A stretch of 13,551 nt of DNA from a bacterium (GTDB taxonomy: Bacteria > Bacteroidota > Ignavibacteria > Kapaibacteriales > UBA2268): the NCBI GenBank assembly GCA_030426865.1, contig JAUHXN010000043.1, forward strand, positions 1 to 13,551, given 5' to 3'. Numbering within the stretch: position 1 is the stretch's first letter; every line of letters starts with the position of its first letter. The position numbers and the translations under genes are program-made. Below, one piece after another: positions 6,560-13,551 of the stretch. The notes beneath the pieces are model-generated. The model did not search any database. It saw nothing but the letters and a program-made list of their open reading frames with translations, and was not told where the DNA came from.

Positions 6560-7505
6560 AAATGAAATATAAATACACTAGATAAATGACAATATAAATT
6601 ACTCCATCTGCTTTTGCGATGGAGTATTTTTTTCCCATAGTCATAGAGAGAATAAGAACAACACTAGCAAAACCAGTAACGGCTATATCTATATTACTAA
6701 TTGCAGGAAAAGGTAAATCTCGAATAAATGCGCTAATACCTAATATCCATAGAAGATTAAAAATATTAGAACCTACGATATTACCTACTGCTATATCGGA
6801 ATTTCCTTTCCTTGCAGCAACTATCGAGGTAGCCAATTCTGGTAAAGATGTACCAAGAGAAATAATTGTCAACCCAACAAATGACTCAGAAAGACCGAAG
6901 TAATTTGAAAATTCAATAGAACCTTCAACTACCCATTTACCACCAAAGAACATAGCCAATATACCTATTGTAACATAAATATAAGATTTAGGTAGCGACA
7001 AACCACTCTCTACCTCGTCAAATATGTCAGTGTCATCTTTAGCAAGAGTATAGATATAAGCCAAAAAAAGCAAAAAGAATACTAGTAATACTACGCCTTC
7101 GTACTTAGAGACTTGAAGAGAAGTGTCTGTTGTAAATAAATTAGTATTAGCTAGAAATCCAACAAGAAATACAGCTAACAACGTAAAAGGTATTTCAGAA
7201 AATATTGTGCTTTTCTTAAGAGGTAGATTACTTATGAGAGCAGAAATACCTAGGATAAGGAAAATATTAGCTATATTACTACCTAACACATTACCTATTG
7301 CTATTTCTGAACTTCCACTAAAACTCGCAAGTATATTTATCACGAGTTCAGGAGCCGAAGTACCAAATGATACAATAGTAAGACCTATTACTAAATCAGA
7401 TATATTAAACTTCTTAGCGATAGAGGAAGCTCCATCTACTAGGAAATCTGCCCCTTTGATAAGCATAACGAATCCAATAACAAAAAGTATAATTGTTAGT
7501 ATCAT
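6546..7505 (-). CDS. yrbG: Calcium/sodium antiporter, CaCA superfamily (YrbG-like)
   Basis: This inner-membrane cation exchanger probably trades Ca2+ for Na+ or H+. The 319-residue protein is almost entirely hydrophobic helices, about ten in all. It carries the two inverted alpha repeats that define the family: GLTIVSFGTSAPE (residues 41-53) with GNVLGSNIAN (71-80), and GLTIISLGTSLPE (211-223) with GNIVGSNIFN (241-250). The ion-binding glutamates E53 and E223 are both present. A central acidic loop (KDDTDIFDEVESG, about 156-168) joins the two halves. ATG 7505 lies five bases after the kdsA stop, with no Shine-Dalgarno, so the two genes are almost certainly one operon. In E. coli yrbG sits beside kdsD and kdsC of the same KDO pathway, so the link with KDO genes recurs. 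Ion specificity cannot be read from sequence. Confidence 0.9.
   Translation of the reverse strand: MILTIILFVIGFVMLIKGADFLVDGASSIAKKFNISDLVIGLTIVSFGTSAPELVINILASFSGSSEIAIGNVLGSNIANIFLILGISALISNLPLKKSTIFSEIPFTLLAVFLVGFLANTNLFTTDTSLQVSKYEGVVLLVFFLLFLAYIYTLAKDDTDIFDEVESGLSLPKSYIYVTIGILAMFFGGKWVVEGSIEFSNYFGLSESFVGLTIISLGTSLPELATSIVAARKGNSDIAVGNIVGSNIFNLLWILGISAFIRDLPFPAISNIDIAVTGFASVVLILSMTMGKKYSIAKADGVIYIVIYLVYLYFIYLRG
6600..6633 (+). terminator. Rho-independent terminator of the DPP5 gene, inside the opposing antiporter gene
   Basis: TACTCCATC (6600-6608) pairs with GATGGAGTA (6618-6626), a perfect 9-bp stem. It extends past one bulged T by GC/GC around a TTTT loop, and is followed by seven T (6627-6633). 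It lies 56 bases past the DPP5 stop and is read on the other strand as antiporter residues around GKKYSIAKADGV. Stem, loop and T tract all fit the classical form. Confidence 0.8.
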
Positions 7506-7510
7506 ATATA

Positions 7511-8281
7511 TTATTTTTGAGCTTGGTGAATTTTAACAAGATTAGCAACAAAATCTTCAGCTTTCGATAATGGTAGCTGAGTAGCAGAATCACTTTTAGC
7601 TTGCTTAGGGTCAGGATGAGTTTCAAAGAAGACTCCATTTACTCCAGTTGCTACTGCTGCTTTCGCAAGAGCCGGAATAAACTGAGGTAATCCACCCGAC
7701 TGAACTCCAATTGACGGTTGTTGTAAAGAATGTGTTGCATCATAAACAACAGGGTAGTTAAATTGCTTCATAATCAATAGAGATCGAAAATCAACAACTA
7801 GGTCATTATACCCAAAGAAAGTACCCCTTTCCGTCAGCCATATTTTATCATTACCAGTAGAAGCTACTTTCTCAGCAGCCTTTCCCATATCAATTGGTGA
7901 CATAAATTGACCTTTCTTTATATTTATAGTCTTTCCAGTCTCCCCTGCAGCAACTAATAAATCTGTTTGACGAGCTAAAAAAGCTGGGACTTGTAAGCAA
8001 TCTACATATTTCGCAGCTAGCTGAGCTTCATCAACAGTATGAAAATCGGTAATAGTTTCAACTTTATATTTTTCACCAATATCAGCAATATAACCAAGAG
8101 CTTTTTCATCACCTATACCAGTAAAAGAACTAATACTTGTTCTATTAGCTTTCTTATAAGATGCTTTAAAATATAATTTTACATCATATTTTTTAGCTAT
8201 TTTTGTTAATTCGGAGGCAGTCTCGTTTAACATTTCATTCGATTCTGCTAAACAAGGACCAGCAATTATAAATAGACTCAT
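7511..8281 (-). CDS. kdsA: 3-deoxy-D-manno-octulosonate 8-phosphate synthase (KDO8P synthase), metal-dependent class
   Basis: KdsA condenses phosphoenolpyruvate with arabinose 5-phosphate to form KDO 8-phosphate, the precursor of the inner-core sugar of lipopolysaccharide, in the cytoplasm. The 256-residue protein has all family motifs: IAGPCLAES, FKASYKKANRTSI, RQTDLL, KKGQFMSP, LTERGTFFGYNDLVVDFRSL, DATHSLQQP, FFETHPDP and SDSATQLPLS. It has Cys10 where the metal-independent E. coli enzyme has Asn. His184, Glu220 and Asp231 match the other metal ligands of the Aquifex enzyme (C11, H185, E222, D233) in spacing, so this is a class II metal enzyme. I chose ATG 8281 because the protein then begins MSLFIIAGPC, as in the Aquifex enzyme. 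An in-frame start at 8347 would add 22 residues unlike the family and lie inside comB. It is followed after five bases by the antiporter gene. Confidence 0.93.
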   Translation of the reverse strand: MSLFIIAGPCLAESNEMLNETASELTKIAKKYDVKLYFKASYKKANRTSISSFTGIGDEKALGYIADIGEKYKVETITDFHTVDEAQLAAKYVDCLQVPAFLARQTDLLVAAGETGKTINIKKGQFMSPIDMGKAAEKVASTGNDKIWLTERGTFFGYNDLVVDFRSLLIMKQFNYPVVYDATHSLQQPSIGVQSGGLPQFIPALAKAAVATGVNGVFFETHPDPKQAKSDSATQLPLSKAEDFVANLVKIHQAQK

Positions 8282-9002
8282 GATTACTTTAGATTTATTC
8301 GTTGTTACTAATAAATACTCAGGTTTTGAATTCAAACCTACTGACACTGTAATACTTATTGATATTTACAGAGCCAGCTCAACAATTGTTACAGCATTCG
8401 GCAATGGAGTAAAAGAAATTATCCCCTGCGTTGAAATAGAACAAGTGTTGAAAATAAAGAACAAAAATAGTAAAATTTTAGCTGCTGGGGAAAGAAATGG
8501 TGAAAAAATAGAAGGTTTCGAATTAGATAATTCACCTATTTCATTCAATAATCCCAATATTAAAAATAGTATTGTTGCTTTGACCACTACTAATTGCACA
8601 AAAGCAATAGATATAGCTAAAAATACTAAAGAAATAATTTTTGCTTCATTTTTAAATATTGACGCTGTTTGTAATTATATAATTAGAAAATTAAGCAGTA
8701 TAGATAGATGTGTTATACTATGCGCAGGTAATAAATCTAAAGAAAGTGAAGAAGACAATTTATTTGCTACTGAATTAGTTTACAAACTAAGTAATATATT
8801 GAATGTTAATCTTGATTTCATTGGTAATAGTTTATTAGCAAACAGATTAGAATTAGATAAAACAATTAGAAAGTTAACAAATAGTAGTCATTCAAAGAGA
8901 TTAATAAGTGTAGGGAAAAGAAATGACATTGATTTCTCATTAATTTTTAATAAATTTGATTGCGTACCTATATACGCAAATCGCAGCATAAAGATAAAAT
9001 AA
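8280..9002 (+). CDS. comB: ComB-family protein (2-phosphosulfolactate phosphatase-like)
   Basis: ComB dephosphorylates (R)-2-phospho-3-sulfolactate, a step of coenzyme M synthesis in methanogens. Many bacteria without known coenzyme M carry homologs whose role is unclear; sulfolactate metabolism is the usual guess. Family motifs appear in order over 240 residues: VILIDIYRASSTIVTAFGNG (24-43), where most have IDVLRATTTI; AAGERNGEKIEGFELDNSP (68-86); LTTTNCTKAI (101-110); ASFLNIDAV; CAGNKSKESEEDNLFATELV (148-167); and a final IDFSLIFNKFDCVPIY. In LTTTNCTKAI the position usually held by Gly is Cys106. ATG 8280 shares two bases with the kdsA start codon on the other strand. The gene is followed 16 bases later by ftsK, so the two are probably co-transcribed. 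Family membership is good; enzymatic activity is not certain. Confidence 0.85.
   Translation: MITLDLFVVTNKYSGFEFKPTDTVILIDIYRASSTIVTAFGNGVKEIIPCVEIEQVLKIKNKNSKILAAGERNGEKIEGFELDNSPISFNNPNIKNSIVALTTTNCTKAIDIAKNTKEIIFASFLNIDAVCNYIIRKLSSIDRCVILCAGNKSKESEEDNLFATELVYKLSNILNVNLDFIGNSLLANRLELDKTIRKLTNSSHSKRLISVGKRNDIDFSLIFNKFDCVPIYANRSIKIK
8333..8340 (-). promoter_or_regulatory. Candidate -7 element of kdsA, inside comB
   Basis: TAGGTTTG on the minus strand matches TAnnTTTG and lies 51 bases before the kdsA ATG, giving a leader of about 45 bases. No TTTG lies 19 bases upstream of it. If used, the kdsA promoter lies within the first 25 codons of comB. Confidence 0.3.
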
Positions 9003-9018
9003 TTTCGTGGGGAAAAAA

Positions 9019-11631
9019 ATGGCAGCCTTTTTTCAAGGTAGCAAAAGCAAATCTAAAGCTAAAAATGAGAGTAAAGGATATGATAAACAGATAAGACTTC
9101 TCTCTGTTTTATTATTTATTATATCATTATTCATGTTTATAGCTCTTATTTCTTATTCGTTTGAAGATGAATCGACTATACAAATGGATTCATCTGCTAT
9201 AGTAGGTCTAGTAACTGGTGATGAGATTGCTCAAATAAAAGCAGAATCCGTTCAAAATTGGTTGGGTATTATTGGAGCATATATATCTTATTATATGTAC
9301 AATAAGACGTTTGGTTTTATAGCAATTTTTGTCCCATTTTTTTTATTTAGATGGGGTTATGACTTATTAAAACATGCAACTATAACGAAACCAAATTTAC
9401 GTGATACTTTATTCTACCTTCTAGGATCATTAGTATTCAGTGGATTGATGGGCACAATTTTTACTCTTGACTGGATAGACCCTTTTCCAAAGGAGTGGGC
9501 TGGATCAATCGGGCTATATCTATCATACCTTATGACTAATTTATTAGGATCTATTGGTTCATTCTTGATATTTCTTATTGGTTTAGCAATATTTATAATA
9601 TTCGGGTTTAGGCTAAATACTGAAAAAATATATGAAAATACGTTATCATTCTTTGATAGTACAAAAGACAGCATGTTAGAGAAAAAAGAATCTATTAAAG
9701 AATCAGCTATTAATGTAATTAATAAGGATAAGAATTCTGAAGATGATGAAGAAAAAACTAAAGTAAGTAAAAAGAAAAAGAATGCAAAACCCAATACATC
9801 TGATGAATTAGAAGATGACGAAGAATATTTGAACCTTAACAAGAAACAAAAAGAAGAACTATTAATTAAAAAAGCTACCGAAGCTGAAAACCCTACAGAA
9901 GAGTACTACAGTAAAAAATCTGTAACATTGACTAAAAAATCTGATGCAGTAGAAGAAAATGATTTTGGAAATGAACTGGAGTCAAGTGATAAAGAAGAAG
10001 AAGTTGAAGTTACTTTGAATCTAAATCAAAATGAAAAATCAGATACTACAGATTCGAGTGGTAATGAATTTACAAGAGCTTCCAATCCAATATCAATACA
10101 TGATCTAGATGACGAACCCGATAGTCCGATATGCACATATATACATGATGAAAAGATAGATTATATTCCTCCTCGATTAGATTTATTAGAGCAGAACTAT
10201 GATATAATAGAGGTATCTGAAGAAGAATTAAAGATGAACGCTGAGATTCTTAGAGAAAAGTTAGAAACTTTCAATATAACTATTGAGAATCTGAGTGTAA
10301 CACCAGGACCTGTGGTAACTCAATACGAATTTGTACCAGCTGCTGGTATTAAAATTAGTAAGATTGAAAACCTTTCTGACGATTTAGCTATGGCATTAAA
10401 GGCAAAAGGTATAAGAATAATTGCACCAATACCGGGTAAAGGTACGGTAGGTATTGAAATACCTAATTCGAATCCTTCTATGGTCTCATTTACGAGTGTA
10501 GTAAATACTAAAAAATATAGAGAATCAAATCAACACTTACCTCTAGCATTAGGTAAAACTATAAGTGGAGAAGCTTTCATAGCTGATTTAGCAAAAATGC
10601 CTCACTTACTAATTGCTGGTTCTACTGGTTCTGGTAAATCTGTTGGTATTAATACTATAATTTCATCATTACTATATCAAAAGATGCCAGATGAATTAAA
10701 ATTTGTCATCATTGATCCTAAAAAAGTTGAGTTAACTCAATACTCAGCACTTGCTAATCACTTTATGGCTTGTTCACCTGATGTTAAGGACATGATCATC
10801 ACTGACCCTGAAGAAGCTGTGGCTGTGCTTAAATCATTAGTATTGGAGATGGAAGAACGTTATACTATCCTTTCAAATGTTGGTCAAAGAAACATAGTTG
10901 ACTATAATATAAAAGTAAAAGAAGGAAAGTATGATGGAGATGCAAATATGAAACATAGGCATATGCCTTATATAGTCTGTGTGATTGACGAGTTAGCCGA
11001 TTTGATGTTAACTGCATCAAAAGAAATAGAAACTCCAATTATACGATTAGCTCAAATGGCTAGAGCCGTCGGTATACATTTGATACTTGCAACTCAAAGA
11101 CCTAGTGTAAACGTAATAACTGGTATAATCAAAGCTAATTTCCCAGCTAGAATAGGATATTTGGTAGCTTCAAAAATCGATTCAAGAACAATTTTAGATA
11201 TGAGTGGATCTGAGCAACTATTAGGTAATGGAGATTTATTATATTTATCACCAGGTACACCAAAGCCGATTAGGGTACAGAACTCATTTATTTCGACTGA
11301 TGAGGTTGAGAGAATTTGCGAGCATATCCAAAATCAAAAAGGATATTCAATGCCTTATCAATTGCCAAGTACAATACTTAAAAATAGACAAAGTGCAAAT
11401 GATTATGATCCATCTGACAGAGATGAACTTTTTGCGGATGCTGCAAGAGTAATAATACAAACACAATCAGGCTCAGTATCAATGCTTCAAAGAAAACTAA
11501 AAGTAGGTTATGCAAGAGCAGGAAAAATAGTAGATGAATTAGAACAAGCTGGTATAGTGGGACCGTTTAATGGTTCCAAACCTAGAGATGTTTTATTAGA
11601 AAGTGAAGCAGAACTAGAGTCATATTTATAA
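9019..11631 (+). CDS. ftsK: DNA translocase FtsK/SpoIIIE
   Basis: FtsK is the septum-anchored motor that pumps chromosomal DNA during division and helps resolve dimers at dif. The 870-residue protein has the full layout. Four to five N-terminal membrane helices lie between about residues 27 and 197 (LLSVLLFIISLFMFIALIS, FGFIAIFVPFFLF, LFYLLGSLVFSGLMG, GSFLIFLIGLAIFIIFGF). A low-complexity Lys/Glu/Asp/Ser linker runs from about 205 to 375. The motor contains Walker A GSTGSGKS (534-541, Lys540), KFVIIDPKKVELTQY, Walker B CVIDELAD (Asp657, Glu658), LATQRPSVNVITGIIK and GSEQLLGNGDLLYL. The C-terminal gamma winged helix runs from about 815 to the end (SMLQRKLKVGYARAGKIVDELEQAG), which reads oriented motifs on DNA. 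ATG 9019 has GGGG six bases before it; an in-frame GTG at 9007 would add four residues. It lies 16 bases after comB and 31 bases before recN. Confidence 0.95.
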   Translation: MAAFFQGSKSKSKAKNESKGYDKQIRLLSVLLFIISLFMFIALISYSFEDESTIQMDSSAIVGLVTGDEIAQIKAESVQNWLGIIGAYISYYMYNKTFGFIAIFVPFFLFRWGYDLLKHATITKPNLRDTLFYLLGSLVFSGLMGTIFTLDWIDPFPKEWAGSIGLYLSYLMTNLLGSIGSFLIFLIGLAIFIIFGFRLNTEKIYENTLSFFDSTKDSMLEKKESIKESAINVINKDKNSEDDEEKTKVSKKKKNAKPNTSDELEDDEEYLNLNKKQKEELLIKKATEAENPTEEYYSKKSVTLTKKSDAVEENDFGNELESSDKEEEVEVTLNLNQNEKSDTTDSSGNEFTRASNPISIHDLDDEPDSPICTYIHDEKIDYIPPRLDLLEQNYDIIEVSEEELKMNAEILREKLETFNITIENLSVTPGPVVTQYEFVPAAGIKISKIENLSDDLAMALKAKGIRIIAPIPGKGTVGIEIPNSNPSMVSFTSVVNTKKYRESNQHLPLALGKTISGEAFIADLAKMPHLLIAGSTGSGKSVGINTIISSLLYQKMPDELKFVIIDPKKVELTQYSALANHFMACSPDVKDMIITDPEEAVAVLKSLVLEMEERYTILSNVGQRNIVDYNIKVKEGKYDGDANMKHRHMPYIVCVIDELADLMLTASKEIETPIIRLAQMARAVGIHLILATQRPSVNVITGIIKANFPARIGYLVASKIDSRTILDMSGSEQLLGNGDLLYLSPGTPKPIRVQNSFISTDEVERICEHIQNQKGYSMPYQLPSTILKNRQSANDYDPSDRDELFADAARVIIQTQSGSVSMLQRKLKVGYARAGKIVDELEQAGIVGPFNGSKPRDVLLESEAELESYL

Positions 11632-11662
11632 TTAAAAACATTCTTCTTCATATATTTACAAT

Positions 11663-13420
11663 ATGCTAAAATCATTACATATAAAAAACTTTGCTATCAT
11701 TGTTGAACAAGAAGTACATTTCGACTCTGGATTGAATATTATTATAGGCGAGACAGGAGCTGGTAAATCAATTATTTTAGATGCAATAGGTATTCTATTG
11801 GGTAAAAGAGCATCTCAGGATATGATTCGTAAAGGTGAAGATAAGAGCATTATTGAAGGTACTTTTTATGATGAAAGTCTTAGTTTTAAAATTGAAAAAG
11901 AGGTTTTCAGCAAAGAATTTATCATTCGAAAAGAGATAAAGTCTAATGGAACTTCTAGATTGTTTCTCAATGACACGCCCATACATCTCAATAATATAAA
12001 AGATATAGCACCTAAACTAGCTAATTATCACTCTCAAGATGAGAGTATAGTACTTCGAGATGATGAAAGCCATATTGATTTCTTTGATGATTTTATTTAT
12101 TTTGAAGGTTTAATAGAAGAATATCAATTACAAAAATCTAAATTAATAAGTGAGTATAATAAGCTTAAAAAATTAATCAAAGACAGAGAAGAATCTCTGC
12201 ATAAGAAGGACTATCTAGAATATCAGCTTAATGAAATTAATAAGATTAATCCTAAGGAAGGTGAGTTAGCTGAAATAAACGAAAAATTACAATTAATAGA
12301 AAACTCAGAAGAAATTCTAGAATCTTCACAAGAATTATCAGAACTTACAAATGGAAGTGATGATGCTATTTATAGTAAGTTAAGAAGAGTTATAAAATTA
12401 TTAGAAGATTTAGGGAGATTTAATCCAGATTTCACTACTTATCTAGAAGAATTAAATAGTTCTTTAGTTTCGATTAATGAACTTGGGAATGTTGTTGCTG
12501 ATTTCAGCTCAGGAATTAGTTATAATCCCATAGAAACAGAAAATATAAGAAAACGTAGTGTTGAGCTTCGAAATTTAGAAAAGAAATATGGCACAATTGA
12601 AGAGATTCTAGATAAGAAAGAAAAGATGGAAGAGGAATTATCATTAATTTGTGATTACGACTATATAATTGATAAACAGCGATTCTTAATTGAAGATTTG
12701 GAAAAGGAAATAGGAAAAATTGCGAAGAGAATTTCAATAATTAGAAAGAAAAATACTGACCAGTTTTGTAAAAATCTAATCGAATCTTTAAACAATATGG
12801 GGATCCCAAATGCAGGATTCGAAGTACAAATAAAGAATTTAACTACTGAAAACAATGAACCATCTGCTAGGATTAATGATAAGAAATACAAACTATTCGA
12901 TAGGGGCGTTGATAATATCGTTTTCCTTTCTGCGATGAATAAGGGTGAAGGTTTAAAGAGATTGTCAGAATTTGCTTCTGGAGGAGAGCTATCAAGAATA
13001 TTACTTTCTCTAAAAGGCAATAAAGTTAATACAGATGTAAGCCCAGTATTAATACTTGATGAAATAGATACAGGTATATCAGGTAGAGTATCTCAATTAG
13101 TCGGTCAACAAATGAGAAGAATAGCTGATAAGACTCAGATTATAGCGATTACTCATTCTCCGCAAATAGCGGCGGCAGGAGAAACTAATTTTGTTGTTAG
13201 AAAAGAGATAGTGGAAGACAGAACTATTTCTAAGATTTATAAACTAACAGAAAATGAAAAAACAATAGAAATAGCTAAACTTATTAGTGGTAGTGATACC
13301 ACATCCAACAGCTTAGAAAGCGCTAAAGAGCTAATAAATTCAAGTATTTATTTATATCTTTTTCTTATTAATCATTATAATTTTATAATTAAGAAACTAT
13401 TTCCACATAATTTAAATTAG
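11663..13420 (+). CDS. recN: DNA repair protein RecN
   Basis: RecN is an SMC-like cytoplasmic ATPase that acts early in double-strand break repair and holds DNA ends for RecA. The 585-residue protein starts MLKSLHIKNFAIIVEQEVHF, as is usual. Walker A is GETGAGKS (29-36, Lys35). The Q-loop region has NYHSQDES where most RecN proteins have Q-H. A coiled-coil middle (about 145-370) is rich in Glu, Lys and Leu. The ABC signature is ASGGELS (438-444) and Walker B is LILDEIDTGISG (Asp466, Glu467), followed by AITHSPQIAA with the switch His. The family normally ends soon after the segment seen here as ISGSDTTSNSLESAKELI. This one carries about 24 further residues (IYLYLFLINHYNF, then IIKKLFPHNLN) of AT-rich character, which may be a natural tail or a lost stop. 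There is no Shine-Dalgarno at ATG 11663. It is probably co-transcribed with ftsK. Confidence 0.93.
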   Translation: MLKSLHIKNFAIIVEQEVHFDSGLNIIIGETGAGKSIILDAIGILLGKRASQDMIRKGEDKSIIEGTFYDESLSFKIEKEVFSKEFIIRKEIKSNGTSRLFLNDTPIHLNNIKDIAPKLANYHSQDESIVLRDDESHIDFFDDFIYFEGLIEEYQLQKSKLISEYNKLKKLIKDREESLHKKDYLEYQLNEINKINPKEGELAEINEKLQLIENSEEILESSQELSELTNGSDDAIYSKLRRVIKLLEDLGRFNPDFTTYLEELNSSLVSINELGNVVADFSSGISYNPIETENIRKRSVELRNLEKKYGTIEEILDKKEKMEEELSLICDYDYIIDKQRFLIEDLEKEIGKIAKRISIIRKKNTDQFCKNLIESLNNMGIPNAGFEVQIKNLTTENNEPSARINDKKYKLFDRGVDNIVFLSAMNKGEGLKRLSEFASGGELSRILLSLKGNKVNTDVSPVLILDEIDTGISGRVSQLVGQQMRRIADKTQIIAITHSPQIAAAGETNFVVRKEIVEDRTISKIYKLTENEKTIEIAKLISGSDTTSNSLESAKELINSSIYLYLFLINHYNFIIKKLFPHNLN

Positions 13421-13435
13421 AATATTTATTAATCC

Positions 13436-13551
13436 ATGTCGCCGGTTCTAAAAAAATTCTAATTGAAATAGATCATTTATTAAAAAGCTACCCAAATTCA
13501 AAGCTGAATTTCTGATATTTTCAAAAACTACACAAAATGAGAAAAAATTTA
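13436..13551 (+). pseudogene. Possible frameshifted 5' end of a further gene
   Basis: ATG 13436 opens MSPVLKK and stops at once after the A7 run (13450-13456). One extra A there would continue as ILIEIDHLLKSYPNSKL, and one more slip near 13505 would continue as FLIFSKTTQNEKKF to the window edge. The predicted residues look protein-like, but I recognise no family and two slips are needed. Otherwise I see nothing in the 131 bases after recN. Confidence 0.2.

Noticed and set aside
6619..7536. Two plus-strand open frames (94 and 137 codons) across the antiporter
   Set aside because: They mirror the repeated antiporter motifs on the opposite strand; their apparent similarity to each other comes from the two alpha repeats.
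9414..9842. 142-codon minus-strand open frame rich in Ser and Phe
   Set aside because: It is the mirror of the Lys/Glu/Asp-rich FtsK linker and membrane region; FtsK on the plus strand is unambiguous and the mirror protein has no family features.
1..13551. CRISPR arrays, insertion sequences, prophage or integron parts
   Set aside because: No regularly spaced direct repeats, transposase or integrase motifs, or terminal inverted repeats were seen on either strand by eye.

Overview
The window looks like a stretch of chromosome from an AT-rich Gram-negative bacterium of the Bacteroidota or a neighbouring phylum (Ignavibacteria/Kapabacteria type). Four things support this: a PorU-like type IX secretion protein, a Bacteroidota-style dipeptidyl peptidase 5, a KDO (lipopolysaccharide) pathway gene, and a tRNA promoter matching the Bacteroidota consensus TTTG-N19-TAnnTTTG. 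Most starts lack a Shine-Dalgarno sequence, which also fits.

The first ~300 bases do not match the rest. They are about 43-65% GC by my counts, against clearly AT-rich sequence further in. Bases 1-162 on the minus strand encode a clear GroEL apical-domain fragment, more like a planctomycete GroEL than a Bacteroidota one. The PorU homolog loses its frame and its family resemblance at about 390-300. The simplest reading is a chimeric or error-rich contig end. The far right end (13421-13551) also looks like frameshifted coding sequence.

Layout. 1-162 (-): GroEL fragment. 190-2559 (-): N-terminal two thirds of a PorU-like protein, broken at its 3' end. 2560-2823: AT-rich spacer. 2824-3976 (-): a translationally coupled pair, an unrecognised soluble protein followed by a small predicted lipoprotein. 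4149-4345 (-): tRNA-Gly(GCC) with promoter, downstream hairpin and terminator. 4496-6544 (+): secreted S9/DPP5 peptidase. 6546-8281 (-): kdsA then a CaCA-family Na+/Ca2+ antiporter, convergent with the peptidase. 8280-13420 (+): comB-like, ftsK, recN, closely spaced and divergent from kdsA.

The genes are mostly core envelope and chromosome functions: KDO synthesis and ion exchange, peptide scavenging, T9SS protein processing, chromosome segregation (FtsK) and recombinational repair (RecN). I found no convincing new defence or mobile system. The most unusual features are architectural: kdsA and comB start codons that overlap head to head, a convergent gene pair whose terminators lie inside each other's coding sequence, and the hybrid contig end.
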